A stretch of DNA of 64,000 nucleotides from Paludibacter sp. (GTDB lineage Bacteria > Bacteroidota > Bacteroidia > Bacteroidales > Paludibacteraceae), in the NCBI GenBank assembly GCA_028710415.1, contig JAQTUE010000021.1, positions 1 to 64,000 on the forward strand, given 5' to 3'. Positions 1 through 7,487 of the stretch are shown here, piece by piece (the stretch's first letter is position 1; each line of letters opens with the position of its first letter). The translations under genes and the position numbers were made by a program. The notes beneath the pieces were generated by a model that made no database searches, was not told the origin of the DNA, and was given only the letters and a program-made list of their open reading frames with translations.

Positions 1-906
1 GTATGGTACGGTAGGGTCCGGTGCGGTGCGGGAAGGTGCGGCCGGGCAGGTAAGGTGCGGTACGGTCCGGTAGGGTCCGGTGCGGTGCGGGAAGGTTCGG
101 CCCGGCAGGTGCGGTCTGGTAAGGTCGGGGTGGGTTTGGTGAGGTTTGGGACGGTAAGGCCCGGCAGGTGTTGTCTGGTCTGGCATGGTTAGGTGAGGTT
201 CGGTCCGGCAGGTAAGGCGAGGCAAGGTGAGGTATGGTGGGGTAAGGTAGGGTATGGTTTGGTCCGGCAGGTGGGGTAAGGTCTGGTTTGGCTCGGCAGG
301 TTGGGTATGATAGGGTTCGGTGCGGTGTGGTATTGTTCGGTATGGCGAGGTCCGGCCCGGCGAGGTAAGGTCCGGCAGGTGTAGTATGGTGGGGTGTGGC
401 TAGGTATGATGGTACGGTACGGTTTGGTAAGGTACGTTGTGGTCCGGTGCGGTTTGGTAGGGCTCGGCCCGGCAGGTGAGGTTGGGTACGGTAAGGCGAG
501 GTATGGGAAGGTTGGGTGAGGCGTGGTCCGGTTCGGCAGGTTTGGCATGGCGCGGTTCGGTTTGGTAAGGGAGGGTACGGTCGGGTATGGTTTGGTCAGG
601 ATTGGTTTGGTCCGGCAGGCAAGGCAAGGCGAGGTGTGGCTTGGTTAGGTGAGGTTCGGTCCGGCATGGTATGGTGTGGCTTGGTTCGGCCCGGCGAGGT
701 TTGGTATGGCAGTTTCCGTGAGGTTTGGTAAGGTTTGGTAATGTCCGGTCCGGTGGGGTTTGGTAGGGTCCGGTGGGGTTTGGTAGGGTCCGGTGGGGTT
801 TGGTAGGGCAAAGTTTGGTCTGGTTCGGCCCGGCAGGTATGGTGGGGTCGGGTATGGCTCGGTGTGGTTAGGTCCGGGGAGGTTTGGCCAGGTAAGGGGT
901 CGGGAG
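1..906 (+). repeat. Degenerate GGYNN pentanucleotide array, non-coding
   Basis: About 900 bases in which a GG dinucleotide recurs nearly every five bases, followed by T (less often C) and two variable bases, giving roughly 180 GGYNN units. At intervals a four-base unit GGCA, usually in the context CCGGCAGGT, breaks the phase (near 45, 104, 163, 207, 266, 295, 374, 471, 535, 614, 832). The plus strand is extremely G-rich and A/C-poor. Near-exact tandem copies exist: a 59-base unit around 1-162 and a 20-base unit three times at 747-806. Proline/threonine-rich minus-strand reading frames here are a by-product of composition. Regularly spaced GG tracts with three-base loops are compatible with two-tetrad G-quadruplexes (inference). 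Function unknown; the array may extend left of the window. Confidence 0.9.
747..806 (+). repeat. Three exact 20-bp tandem copies inside the GGYNN array
   Basis: The 20-base unit beginning GGTCCGGTGGGG is repeated three times end to end without change. Twenty bases are four pentamers, so recent local duplication kept the five-base phase of the array. Confidence 0.9.
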
Positions 907-923
907 AAATCCCGGTTTTTTTT
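901..923 (+). terminator. Rho-independent terminator closing the GGYNN array
   Basis: A 5-bp stem CGGGA/TCCCG closed by a GAAA tetraloop is followed by eight consecutive T on the plus strand. Its position directly after the last pentamers suggests that rightward transcription through the array ends here. Confidence 0.65.
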
Positions 924-959
924 GTAATCTTTTTCCAAGGATCTCTTATAGTCAAAAAG

Positions 960-988
960 AAAGCCGGTTGTTAGCCGGCTTTTTTATT
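960..988 (-). terminator. Terminator for the leftward early operon
   Basis: An 8-bp stem (AAAGCCGG/CCGGCTTT) with a 7-base loop and T-rich flanks on both strands. It lies just beyond the stop codon at 1005 of the leftward gene cluster and could act in both directions. Confidence 0.7.
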
Positions 989-1004
989 AAAGGAACATTT
1001 GAGA

Positions 1005-1334
1005 TCAGTCCAATATACACCAGTCCTTTGCCAGCATATCTGTTTGAGAGGCTAACCAGCCGTTCACAATAGTATCATCAGCGGCTTTCATGCATAGATA
1101 CGGTGTAAATGTGATGAGTGGATCATTATCAACCGTAATTGGCTGGAATTTCTTTTCAAAATAATTTTTTACATTACTGGAAAGAGTTTTTATTCCGAGT
1201 AGATCACTTACTTTAATTGCAGCGCTAGGTCGCATAAAGACAAACATATTTTTCCCGTTCCAGCCGATACGGGAAATCAATTTACCCTCTTTTACAGCCT
1301 CAATAGCTTGTCCAAAAGTTAAATTTTCAGTCAT
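1005..1334 (-). CDS. tad2: Tad2-like (DUF2829) anti-Thoeris protein
   Basis: 109 aa. The N-terminal pattern (FGQAIEAVKEGK, then RIGWNGKNMFVFM) and the C-terminal pattern (PYLCMKAADD, then WLASQTDMLAKDWCI) are the hallmarks of the DUF2829 family. Characterised phage members (Tad2) bind and sequester the cyclic-ADP-ribose-type signal made by Thoeris ThsB, so the effector is not activated. This assignment rests on motif recognition; the central region (about residues 45-70) is divergent. It is the last gene of the leftward operon, ahead of a terminator, beside a membrane-anchored capsid-like protein. Small cytoplasmic protein with no membrane segment. Confidence 0.75.
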   Translation of the reverse strand: MTENLTFGQAIEAVKEGKLISRIGWNGKNMFVFMRPSAAIKVSDLLGIKTLSSNVKNYFEKKFQPITVDNDPLITFTPYLCMKAADDTIVNGWLASQTDMLAKDWCILD

Positions 1335-1360
1335 ATTAAAATATTTAAAGGTTTAGAAAA

Positions 1361-2125
1361 TTATTTCACTAGTTTACGTTTTTTTATTAGTTTACCGCAC
1401 CAAGCCCAAAAAACTGCTACGGCATTGAAAATCGGATCCTTTTTGTCAAATCCGAATATGCTATCCCACGTAAGCCATACTTGTTTCATCCTTGGAAAAG
1501 AAGGATATAAATAAATCTTCAGTGATGTATCTGCATATAATTTTGAGATAATAAAACTGGTCAATCCATCAATATCGAAAGATTTAAAAATATCAACTAA
1601 AGTCTGTGAGTATTGATATGCGTCAAGCATAGGGATTACTGTTTTTTCTTCTGAATTACCATTCAAATCCCATTGTGTTAAATAAATTGTTTCAAGAATT
1701 TGGGTAATGGCAATTTTACTATCTTGGTTTGAGGCAGATAATCTTATTTTCTGTATATGTATTCCTGTACCGGCTGCAATATGGGCGAGAAACTCTCTAT
1801 AAGAGATCCCGGAGATAGGATATGTAAACGTCACACCAGCTATAGTTGGATCAAACTGACGAGAAACTGCCTTCAGAACTTCAACTTTTTCCACATCTTC
1901 CGGACCAGTTTTTATACTAATTATGTATGGTTGTTCTGCTTCATTATATGTATACAAAGGCTTAAATAGATCTTTGCTTTTGATCCATTTAATCCAATAA
2001 AATACAAGTATTGATGCAAATGTTAAAAAAACAGCAAATAATACAACAAAGCCCCAATAAATATAAAAAAACAATGGACTCAACAAAAGCACAAAAGTTC
2101 CGAATAATTTCAAAATAGTTTTCAT
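1361..2125 (-). CDS. Membrane-anchored paralogue of the putative capsid protein
   Basis: 254 aa. Residues 1-48 form two closely spaced hydrophobic segments. From about residue 65 the protein follows the putative capsid protein at 50057-50776 almost column for column: PYII, VEVL, TIAGVTFTYP, RLSASN, DLNGN, YQYSQT, DGLTS.IIS.LYA.TSLKIYLYPS. By eye about half the residues are identical over 145 positions. A second hydrophobic, aromatic stretch precedes the Lys-rich C terminus. It sits in the early region beside the Tad2-like gene, far from the structural cluster. It could be a minor membrane-tethered virion protein, or a dominant-negative or exclusion factor; the sequence does not decide. Confidence 0.7.
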   Translation of the reverse strand: MKTILKLFGTFVLLLSPLFFYIYWGFVVLFAVFLTFASILVFYWIKWIKSKDLFKPLYTYNEAEQPYIISIKTGPEDVEKVEVLKAVSRQFDPTIAGVTFTYPISGISYREFLAHIAAGTGIHIQKIRLSASNQDSKIAITQILETIYLTQWDLNGNSEEKTVIPMLDAYQYSQTLVDIFKSFDIDGLTSFIISKLYADTSLKIYLYPSFPRMKQVWLTWDSIFGFDKKDPIFNAVAVFWAWCGKLIKKRKLVK

Positions 2126-2157
2126 GATTAGGTATTTAAAGATTTAGAAAATATCAA

Positions 2158-2478
2158 TCAAACAGTAATGTTGTATTGGTCCATAAACCTGGACCAGAAA
2201 TCCTGATCAAATTCTTCTGATAATGTGCCCTTTTCTGAGGCAAATAATTTGAGCACAGGCTCGATGTCTACCCAGTCCAATACATGATCTGTGATTATCC
2301 CCTCAGGATTATTAACAAATCCTATATTATCAAACCAGACTACCTGTTGAAATCCCACAAGGATATCACCATCAATATTTGTAAGCTTGAATTCCCTCCA
2401 GGTGGCATTTGAACATAGTGCCAGGTACTGCCGTCCATGGACCGGCTCTTCATTTCTGTTATTCAGTTTCTTTTCCAT
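2158..2478 (-). CDS. Hypothetical protein, small acidic
   Basis: 106 aa, family not recognised. A beta-rich core (residues 18-75) ends in a segment with an ITDHVLDWVDIEPVL pattern that recurs in the next gene, 2510-2695 (ITQYVTEWIPLKRVI). The two neighbours therefore look like diverged duplicates. No membrane segment. Part of the leftward early operon. Confidence 0.6.
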   Translation of the reverse strand: MEKKLNNRNEEPVHGRQYLALCSNATWREFKLTNIDGDILVGFQQVVWFDNIGFVNNPEGIITDHVLDWVDIEPVLKLFASEKGTLSEEFDQDFWSRFMDQYNITV

Positions 2479-2509
2479 GATTATTTGTTTAATTGTCAGA
2501 TATATAAAT

Positions 2510-2695
2510 TTAAAACAGTTTTATCACTCTTTTAAGTGGGATCCATTCGGTAACATATTGGGTAATATCGCCGTTTGGTCCTCGGATAAATTGACCATTC
2601 TCAAACATGCATACTTCATATCCTACTTCAGAGAATTCCCGGCACCTAACAAGGCATTCCTGATTATTCCCTGGTTTATATTTTGGAAATTCCAT
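2510..2695 (-). CDS. Hypothetical protein related to its neighbour
   Basis: 61 aa. It shares the order 'G..ITQ.V..WI.L..VIKLF' with the end of the 106-aa protein encoded just downstream (2158-2478), suggesting a small domain duplicated in tandem. Function not recognised. Confidence 0.6.
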   Translation of the reverse strand: MEFPKYKPGNNQECLVRCREFSEVGYEVCMFENGQFIRGPNGDITQYVTEWIPLKRVIKLF

Positions 2696-2705
2696 AATTA
2701 TAGAA

Positions 2706-2957
2706 TTATTTGGTTAGAATCACCCGTAATTCAAGTTCACGAAGCAATCTCAGATCTACCTTGACCAGGTTATCAATGGAGATCCCGTAATAATCTGAAA
2801 GTGCAATAAGATTTCCCAATGATGGAGTACTTATCTCATTTTCATAACCTGAATAAGTGGTTCTTTTGATATGAATAGCTGAGGAAATATCTTCCTGGGT
2901 CCGGCGTTTCCTTTTTCTCAGAAATTTAAGATTATTTGAAATATAAGTGTTTGTCAT
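2706..2957 (-). CDS. XRE-family helix-turn-helix regulator
   Basis: 83 aa. Residues 5-62 are a classical Cro/CI-type HTH: LKFLRKRKRRTQEDIS (helices 1-2), then IKRTTYSGYENEIS (recognition helix with the family 'YE.G..PS' signature) and LIALSDYYGISIDNLV. It probably binds an operator as a dimer and could regulate the early genes. The tnpB element begins about 15 bases upstream of its start codon, so its original promoter may have been displaced. Confidence 0.85.
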   Translation of the reverse strand: MTNTYISNNLKFLRKRKRRTQEDISSAIHIKRTTYSGYENEISTPSLGNLIALSDYYGISIDNLVKVDLRLLRELELRVILTK

Positions 2958-2970
2958 GAAAATTCAGGCA

Positions 2971-4200
2971 CGGAAACCCCTTGCTTCAGCATGGGGAGGA
3001 AGTGCCGCTCCGTTTTTGAGTTAATAATAAAACTTTCTTGTAATTGAAACATTGATATGAATTTTACGTAAAATTGCGTATGAAATTGACGCTGAAAATA
3101 AAGCTTCTGCCAACCGATGAACAGTCTGATTTGCTTCTGAATACATTGAAAGAAGCGAATAGAGCTTGCAACGAAATTTCTGGCATAGCTTGGCAACGCA
3201 AGATTTTTCAGCAATTCAAACTTCACAGGGAATCTTACCATTGGATCAAATCTAAATATCACGGTCTTAGTTCCCAGGTAATCATACGCTGTATAAGCAA
3301 AGTAGCGGATGGTTACAAGATTGACAGGAAAACCAAAAGAGTATTCAGGCCGCTTGGTAGCATTTCTTATGACAGCCGGATTCTTACCTACAGACCTGGA
3401 AATATTGTTTCCATCTGGTCTACCGGTGGTCGCCTGAAGATCCCTTTTGTCTGCCATAACCCGAAGTACCTTCCATATATTAAAGGCGAAGCTGATCTGG
3501 TTTACAGAAAGGGAAAATTCTACCTGTTTCAGGCGGTTGAGATACCCGATAGCAATATTGGGGATATTGAAGAATTTATTGGGGTTGATTTTGGTCAGAC
3601 CGATATTGCCGTACTTTCTGACGGCACCAATTATAATTCCGACCAGCTTAAAAAGGTTCGTAAAAAATACTCTAAAGTAAGAGCCAGCGTTCAAAGCAAA
3701 GGCACAAAAAACAGCAAAAGGCTGTTGAAACGGCTTTCCGGCAAAGAGCGTAGGTTCGTTTCCATCAATAACCACACGATAAGCAAGCAGATAGTTCAAA
3801 AGGCAAAAGCTGAATATAAAGGCATTGCCATTGAAGACCTGACCAACATTCGCAAAACAGCTAAACCAAAGACTAAGGCACAAAAGACAGAGTTGAACCG
3901 CTGGAGTTTTTACCAACTCCGACAATTCCTGACCTATAAGTCTTTGCTTAATGGCGTTAAACTTGTTGCTGTTCCACCGGCCTATACTTCTCAAACTTGT
4001 AATTGTTGCATGCATATCGGTATCAGAAAAGGGAAACACTTTAGTTGTGAAAATTGTGGCAATATTGCAGATGCAGATCACAATGCGGCCCTCAATATCG
4101 CTACATGGGGAGTCTCTGTAAATACTCCTGAAAAATCGACTATGTACTGCTCTTTGCATTCGTAGTTAGGTTTAAAGCCCCTTGCTTGAGCTTGGGGTTA
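2971..4200 (+). mobile_element. IS1341-type (IS200/IS605 group) element carrying only tnpB
   Basis: Two near-identical 20-base sequences, CCCCTTGCTTnAGCnTGGGG, lie at 2977-2996 and 4178-4197. Each folds into an imperfect hairpin, and they bracket the tnpB gene. Subterminal hairpins and no inverted terminal repeats are typical of IS200/IS605 elements; tnpA is absent. The element separates the XRE gene from the upstream minus-strand genes and points against the local operon. Exact ends are inferred from the hairpins and are approximate. The 3' end would also carry the omega-RNA. Confidence 0.75.
3080..4165 (+). CDS. tnpB: TnpB-like RNA-guided nuclease of the IS605 group
   Basis: 361 aa, about the usual length. 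RuvC-I lies at 'FIGVDFGQTDIAV' (catalytic Asp near residue 168) and RuvC-II at 'YKGIAIEDL' (Glu). A four-cysteine zinc finger (CNCC and CENC pairs) follows near 315-335, with RuvC-III 'DADHNAA' (Asp) after it. All catalytic residues are present, so the enzyme looks intact. TnpB proteins use an omega-RNA from the element's right end to cut DNA and promote element retention. An in-frame TTG lies two codons upstream of the chosen ATG. Confidence 0.88.
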   Translation: MKLTLKIKLLPTDEQSDLLLNTLKEANRACNEISGIAWQRKIFQQFKLHRESYHWIKSKYHGLSSQVIIRCISKVADGYKIDRKTKRVFRPLGSISYDSRILTYRPGNIVSIWSTGGRLKIPFVCHNPKYLPYIKGEADLVYRKGKFYLFQAVEIPDSNIGDIEEFIGVDFGQTDIAVLSDGTNYNSDQLKKVRKKYSKVRASVQSKGTKNSKRLLKRLSGKERRFVSINNHTISKQIVQKAKAEYKGIAIEDLTNIRKTAKPKTKAQKTELNRWSFYQLRQFLTYKSLLNGVKLVAVPPAYTSQTCNCCMHIGIRKGKHFSCENCGNIADADHNAALNIATWGVSVNTPEKSTMYCSLHS

Positions 4201-4207
4201 TTTACAG

Positions 4208-4699
4208 TTATATATTGTATTTATCTCTACTCTTTAAGAATTTCAATATTTTAAATGAGCTGAAAAGCTTTTCAATTATATTCATCTTTGATAGTTCAAG
4301 AATGAAACTTTCTGCCTCAATAAACCTTTCCGTGGATCTCTCATATCGGATCATTAGCCATTCGTAATTATTAGAAATATTATTAGAGATATCCGGCTCT
4401 TTCATGGTTTTTTGAAAAGACATTACACCCATTCCGACACCCATTAATCTACCTCTTAATCTGCCTGCATATCTTGATTGTTTCTTCAGATAATCATTAT
4501 AAAAAGATGTAAATGAATCATATCCAAATTCTGTCAGATCATTAAGATAAAATTCTTCGGGTATACCTCCGCGATTCAATAGTTTGAAATATTCCATGAA
4601 GTCGTTATAGGTAGCCTCATGTACTTCAATAAGACCTATCAGGATATTCAATCTCAATATTTCACCCGTTGTCAGTTTATTTATGTTCTTATATGCCAT
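4208..4699 (-). CDS. Hypothetical helical protein
   Basis: 163 aa, mostly alpha-helical with a short Gly/Met-rich turn (RLRGRLMGVGMGVMSF) near residue 90. Not recognised. The start is placed at the ATG at 4699; it overlaps the upstream gene's 3' end (4689) by 11 bases, consistent with translational coupling. It is the last intact gene before the tnpB element. Confidence 0.6.
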   Translation of the reverse strand: MAYKNINKLTTGEILRLNILIGLIEVHEATYNDFMEYFKLLNRGGIPEEFYLNDLTEFGYDSFTSFYNDYLKKQSRYAGRLRGRLMGVGMGVMSFQKTMKEPDISNNISNNYEWLMIRYERSTERFIEAESFILELSKMNIIEKLFSSFKILKFLKSRDKYNI

Positions 4700-5036
4700 T
4701 GTGCAGTTTTTCAAGCTTCTTTATCATATTATATCGATCGAGTAATTCATTCGGAACTTCATCGAATATCGTACACCGCGTTATCTCAAAAATCAATTCT
4801 TTTGTACCGGATTCTTTCTCTTCGATGGACCAGCTAAATTCTAACCATACATATTTATTCCCATACTCAATCGTTGAAACATTGTTGACTACTATCCCGC
4901 CTTTACCATGTTTCACCGGTTTTTTAGCGGTTTTAAGGCAGTCTCTTACATTTTCGAGGCATGCGGCGCAAATTTCTTTGAATGTTTCCGGATCAAATAA
5001 TTCGCGTTCTTTTCCTATTTCAGCTGTAAAGTTCAT
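4689..5036 (-). CDS. Hypothetical phage protein
   Basis: 115 aa. The N-terminal half has a C-A-A-C cysteine pair (EICAACLENVRDCL) in a helical segment, followed by a beta-rich middle (residues 45-85). No known family recognised. Member of the leftward early operon. Confidence 0.6.
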   Translation of the reverse strand: MNFTAEIGKERELFDPETFKEICAACLENVRDCLKTAKKPVKHGKGGIVVNNVSTIEYGNKYVWLEFSWSIEEKESGTKELIFEITRCTIFDEVPNELLDRYNMIKKLEKLHNGI

Positions 5037-5043
5037 GGGTTAC

Positions 5044-5346
5044 TTAATTTTCAGTGTTCAGATTTGCAGGTGGATGCCTTTGGAGAAATTTACGAAGCCA
5101 TTTTTCTTCATATTTCCGGATCCCGGCCGCATGCAAATTATCAGCTCTCTCCTGCAGGGCTTTATGTGCCTCCGGGTGAAACGGTTTCCGGTAGTCCCGA
5201 AAAACATAGTATTTCATCATGCAAAGCAGGAAACTAGCCCTATGTTTTATAAATTGCCTTACATGCTTGAATAATATAAATATAGCAGTCGAATAGCCTA
5301 CTACTATCAGCATGACCTTCATTTCCTTTTTCCGCTTCTTATCCAT
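5044..5346 (-). CDS. Small basic protein with one possible membrane segment
   Basis: 100 aa. A hydrophobic stretch near residues 9-27 (VMLIVVGYSTAIFILF) follows a Lys-rich start (MDKKRKKEMK), which predicts an N-in single-pass membrane protein. The remainder is basic and helical. Function not recognised. Confidence 0.55.
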   Translation of the reverse strand: MDKKRKKEMKVMLIVVGYSTAIFILFKHVRQFIKHRASFLLCMMKYYVFRDYRKPFHPEAHKALQERADNLHAAGIRKYEEKWLRKFLQRHPPANLNTEN

Positions 5347-5355
5347 GATATCAGT

Positions 5356-5562
5356 TTATTTCCGGACATGAAACAAATCACTGTTTGGCACCCAGGATCC
5401 ACCCCATCCGGTCATCCAAACGCATATATTAAAACCATCAAGCTTTTGCAATGAAATTTCCCTGTTTATTGTCACTGGCTTGGCTGCCTTTATTTCCGGA
5501 ATTTCTTTCCATTCATCAGGGGCTCTCGAGGATCCCCGGTTAGATAAATTCGTCGCTTTCAT
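5356..5562 (-). CDS. Hypothetical protein
   Basis: 68 aa. The start is set at the ATG at 5562, one base after the stop of the upstream gene; the longer reading frame would overlap that gene by 80 bases. The Trp/Gly-rich C terminus (CVWMTGWGGSWVP) is distinctive. Function unknown. Confidence 0.5.
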   Translation of the reverse strand: MKATNLSNRGSSRAPDEWKEIPEIKAAKPVTINREISLQKLDGFNICVWMTGWGGSWVPNSDLFHVRK

Positions 5563-5563
5563 A

Positions 5564-5842
5564 TCATTGTCGGTATAATTTGAAAACTTCATCAGTGCAC
5601 GGAATACATCGTTTGATATTGCGCTCGTCCTGTACTTTGTCACCGTGCTGTTTTATCCAACTTACGCTATTTTCTGCCAAATGACAATATATGGCCCAGT
5701 CGTGACCATAACCTTTCTTTGCAACCCAGCGAAGCTCTGCGCCGCTACTTGTCATATTAATACCATCCAGGGAGTCAGGTAGAACGCCAGTTTCGAAAAC
5801 CTGTCCATCAGGTATCTTTTCAAAATCTTCAATTGTCATCAT
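5564..5842 (-). CDS. Hypothetical phage protein
   Basis: 92 aa, start at the tandem ATG ATG at 5842/5839. It contains a pattern of small phage proteins: FEKIPDGQVFETG, then LRWVAKKGYGHDWAIYCH. The arrangement resembles a family found near other early phage genes, but I cannot name it. Confidence 0.6.
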   Translation of the reverse strand: MMTIEDFEKIPDGQVFETGVLPDSLDGINMTSSGAELRWVAKKGYGHDWAIYCHLAENSVSWIKQHGDKVQDERNIKRCIPCTDEVFKLYRQ

Positions 5843-5865
5843 AATCTGTGTTTTAGATATTAAAA

Positions 5866-5979
5866 CTAGTCCCAATTATCAATCTCATCAGGGGTTGATA
5901 TCCATGGATAATCCCATACATCAAGAGGGCTCTCGTCCTTAATTTCATCGTCTAAACCGTCCCAATTATCATCTGTCAT
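5866..5979 (-). CDS. Small acidic protein
   Basis: 37 aa, strongly acidic (about 14 Asp/Glu) with four Trp, begins MTDDNWDGLDDE. It lies in frame with the operon spacing: four bases upstream sits the stop of the next gene (5983). Very small acidic phage proteins sometimes mimic DNA or bind host enzymes, but nothing here proves that. Confidence 0.5.
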   Translation of the reverse strand: MTDDNWDGLDDEIKDESPLDVWDYPWISTPDEIDNWD

Positions 5980-5982
5980 TTT

Positions 5983-6183
5983 TTACCCCCATCCTACATT
6001 TTTTGATGCCTGCACTCTTTCATGGTCCGGCAATGCATCGCGTTTTTTAAACATTACCTCTTGAAAGTATTTCCCTACTTCACCCTGGAACATTGGATCG
6101 CCAGACACGGAAAATCTCCATTTTCTGAGCATACTTTCGTAGTCCATAGCATCAATCTGTTTTTTAATCCCCGGAGTTAACAT
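5983..6183 (-). CDS. Hypothetical protein
   Basis: 66 aa, helical, with the segment MDYESMLRKWRFSVSGDPMFQGEVG. This resembles a short protein found in many tailed-phage genomes that is annotated only as hypothetical. Start ATG five bases downstream of the preceding gene. Confidence 0.55.
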   Translation of the reverse strand: MLTPGIKKQIDAMDYESMLRKWRFSVSGDPMFQGEVGKYFQEVMFKKRDALPDHERVQASKNVGWG

Positions 6184-6188
6184 AATCT

Positions 6189-6506
6189 TTAATTTGAATT
6201 CATTACTTCATTTAAGGCAGGAAGAACCAAAATAACAACGCCTCTCATGTGCATTCGCGTTGGGGCATCATTAATCTTGCATATGAAATCAGTCCAAATG
6301 TTTCTGATCCTTTTTTCCTTATCCTCAATACTCATGAAACTGACTAGGTATTCATCGTATTTATCTTTTGCATCCTGAAATAAAGGAGTCCCTTTCACAT
6401 ATTCAGATATTTCACTGATTAGCGGTTTTGCTTTCATTAAATTTTCCAGTGAATCATTTTCTCCAATAATATCGAAAATGCCGACTACTTTTTCCATGTA
6501 ATCCAT
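6189..6506 (-). CDS. Hypothetical helical protein
   Basis: 105 aa from the ATG at 6506, four bases after the stop of the upstream gene. All-alpha composition, no membrane segment, no recognised family. Confidence 0.55.
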   Translation of the reverse strand: MDYMEKVVGIFDIIGENDSLENLMKAKPLISEISEYVKGTPLFQDAKDKYDEYLVSFMSIEDKEKRIRNIWTDFICKINDAPTRMHMRGVVILVLPALNEVMNSN

Positions 6507-6510
6507 AAGG

Positions 6511-6837
6511 CTATTTTTTTTCAGGTTGTTTAATTCTCCATGTATGGCCACCGTAACCTGATAATGTGATCCACCCTTCCTCACCAGCAGTTACACCTAA
6601 ATAGTGAACATCACCGCCGCAGCCATAATCTAAACCATCAACTGAGAAATAGGCTGAATCATTGCCGCTTGGTTCCAGCCGAATATCAGTGATTGTCGTT
6701 TCTGACGATTCATCATCAGATACTCTTGGGTAACTATCTGAAAGTTCCTGCAACTTGCCACCAATCCATTCGTCTTTTCTCTCAACGAACTGGCTCCACA
6801 TAGGGTATTCTTTTCCATTTACTATCATATTACTCAT
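6511..6837 (-). CDS. Hypothetical phage protein, beta-rich C-terminal half
   Basis: 108 aa. The N-terminal helical part (YPMWSQFVERKDEWIGGKL) leads into a beta-rich domain with a Gly-rich turn (VDGLDYGCGGDVHYLGV) and a closing 'GWITLSGYGGHTWRI'. Not assigned to a named family. Its 3' neighbours follow closely and its own start overlaps the gene upstream by 8 bases. Confidence 0.6.
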   Translation of the reverse strand: MSNMIVNGKEYPMWSQFVERKDEWIGGKLQELSDSYPRVSDDESSETTITDIRLEPSGNDSAYFSVDGLDYGCGGDVHYLGVTAGEEGWITLSGYGGHTWRIKQPEKK

Positions 6838-7258
6838 TTTTAAGCATTAACATTCCATTCGATTTAATCTCATTGTACAATGTATTCCCGCTTTTCGTGA
6901 TAGCATAAGGAAGAAATACCTCAGACATTTCAACTAGCTGGGATTCGACAATAGCCATTTGTGCAATTACCCAGTCTTTAATAATTCGCCAGGATACCCT
7001 GAGAGCCTGTTCCTTTTTACACATTGACCGGGGAACATTTTTGTCTTTGGTCATTGCGTTAAGAACTCCCTGATAATTGCATGGCAATGAGAAAGCAATG
7101 ATATTATTCTGAAGCGGTAAACAGAATGTGAGTGCAACAGGAACAGAATTTTCATAATCTACTACAATCTTTGATGCACCATGTTTTACCAGACATTGCT
7201 GAATCTCCATGATAGTTCTGTTACTATCTACTTTTGTTGTGTAATTAAGAATTGCCAT
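6830..7258 (-). CDS. Conserved phage protein of unknown function
   Basis: 142 aa. I recognise the pattern of a protein widespread in bacteriophages and prophages: start 'AILNYTTKVD', then 'I..IQ..LVKHGASKIVVDY', 'VPVALTF', 'QALRVSWRIIKDWVIAQMAIVE' and 'EVFLPYA...GNTLYN'. No biochemical role is established for the family to my knowledge. Cytoplasmic, no membrane segment. Confidence 0.75.
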   Translation of the reverse strand: MAILNYTTKVDSNRTIMEIQQCLVKHGASKIVVDYENSVPVALTFCLPLQNNIIAFSLPCNYQGVLNAMTKDKNVPRSMCKKEQALRVSWRIIKDWVIAQMAIVESQLVEMSEVFLPYAITKSGNTLYNEIKSNGMLMLKNE

Positions 7259-7310
7259 GAAATTTATAAATTAGATTATTCTTCATCATCCCAGCACCAG
7301 AAACGTTTGG

Positions 7311-7457
7311 TTACTCTATTGTTTCATTTATTACACAGAAAGCTGATGGATGATCCTTTATTAATTTTTTTACAGCCTCCACAAATGAGTTAGCACGAAC
7401 CAAACTATAATGTTCACTGTCATTACCAGTCATATAAAATAATAAATAATCTTTCAT
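7311..7457 (-). CDS. Small hypothetical protein
   Basis: 48 aa, begins MKDYLLFYMTGNDSEHY. The composition suggests a small alpha/beta domain. Beyond its stop, another frame reads KRFWCWDDEE before a stop at about 7276, so the gene may once have been a few residues longer (frameshift or sequencing error). Confidence 0.5.
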   Translation of the reverse strand: MKDYLLFYMTGNDSEHYSLVRANSFVEAVKKLIKDHPSAFCVINETIE

Positions 7458-7487
7458 TTTTCGTTTAGATTAAGATTTAGAACCATA

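Noticed and set aside
747..806. A possible CRISPR-like array
   Set aside because: Three adjacent 20-bp copies without spacers; no cas gene in the window.
189..955. Long Pro/Thr/His-rich frames on both strands in the GGYNN array
   Set aside because: Stop codons are rare because of the base composition; the five-base repeat does not follow codon phase, and residues mirror the repeat units.
2954..4159. A 401-codon frame antisense to tnpB
   Set aside because: It is the reverse strand of a gene with intact catalytic motifs and has no recognisable protein features.
7263..7313. A separate gene in the short gap downstream of 7311
   Set aside because: Only about 14 codons without a start codon; at most a frameshifted tail of the gene at 7311-7457.
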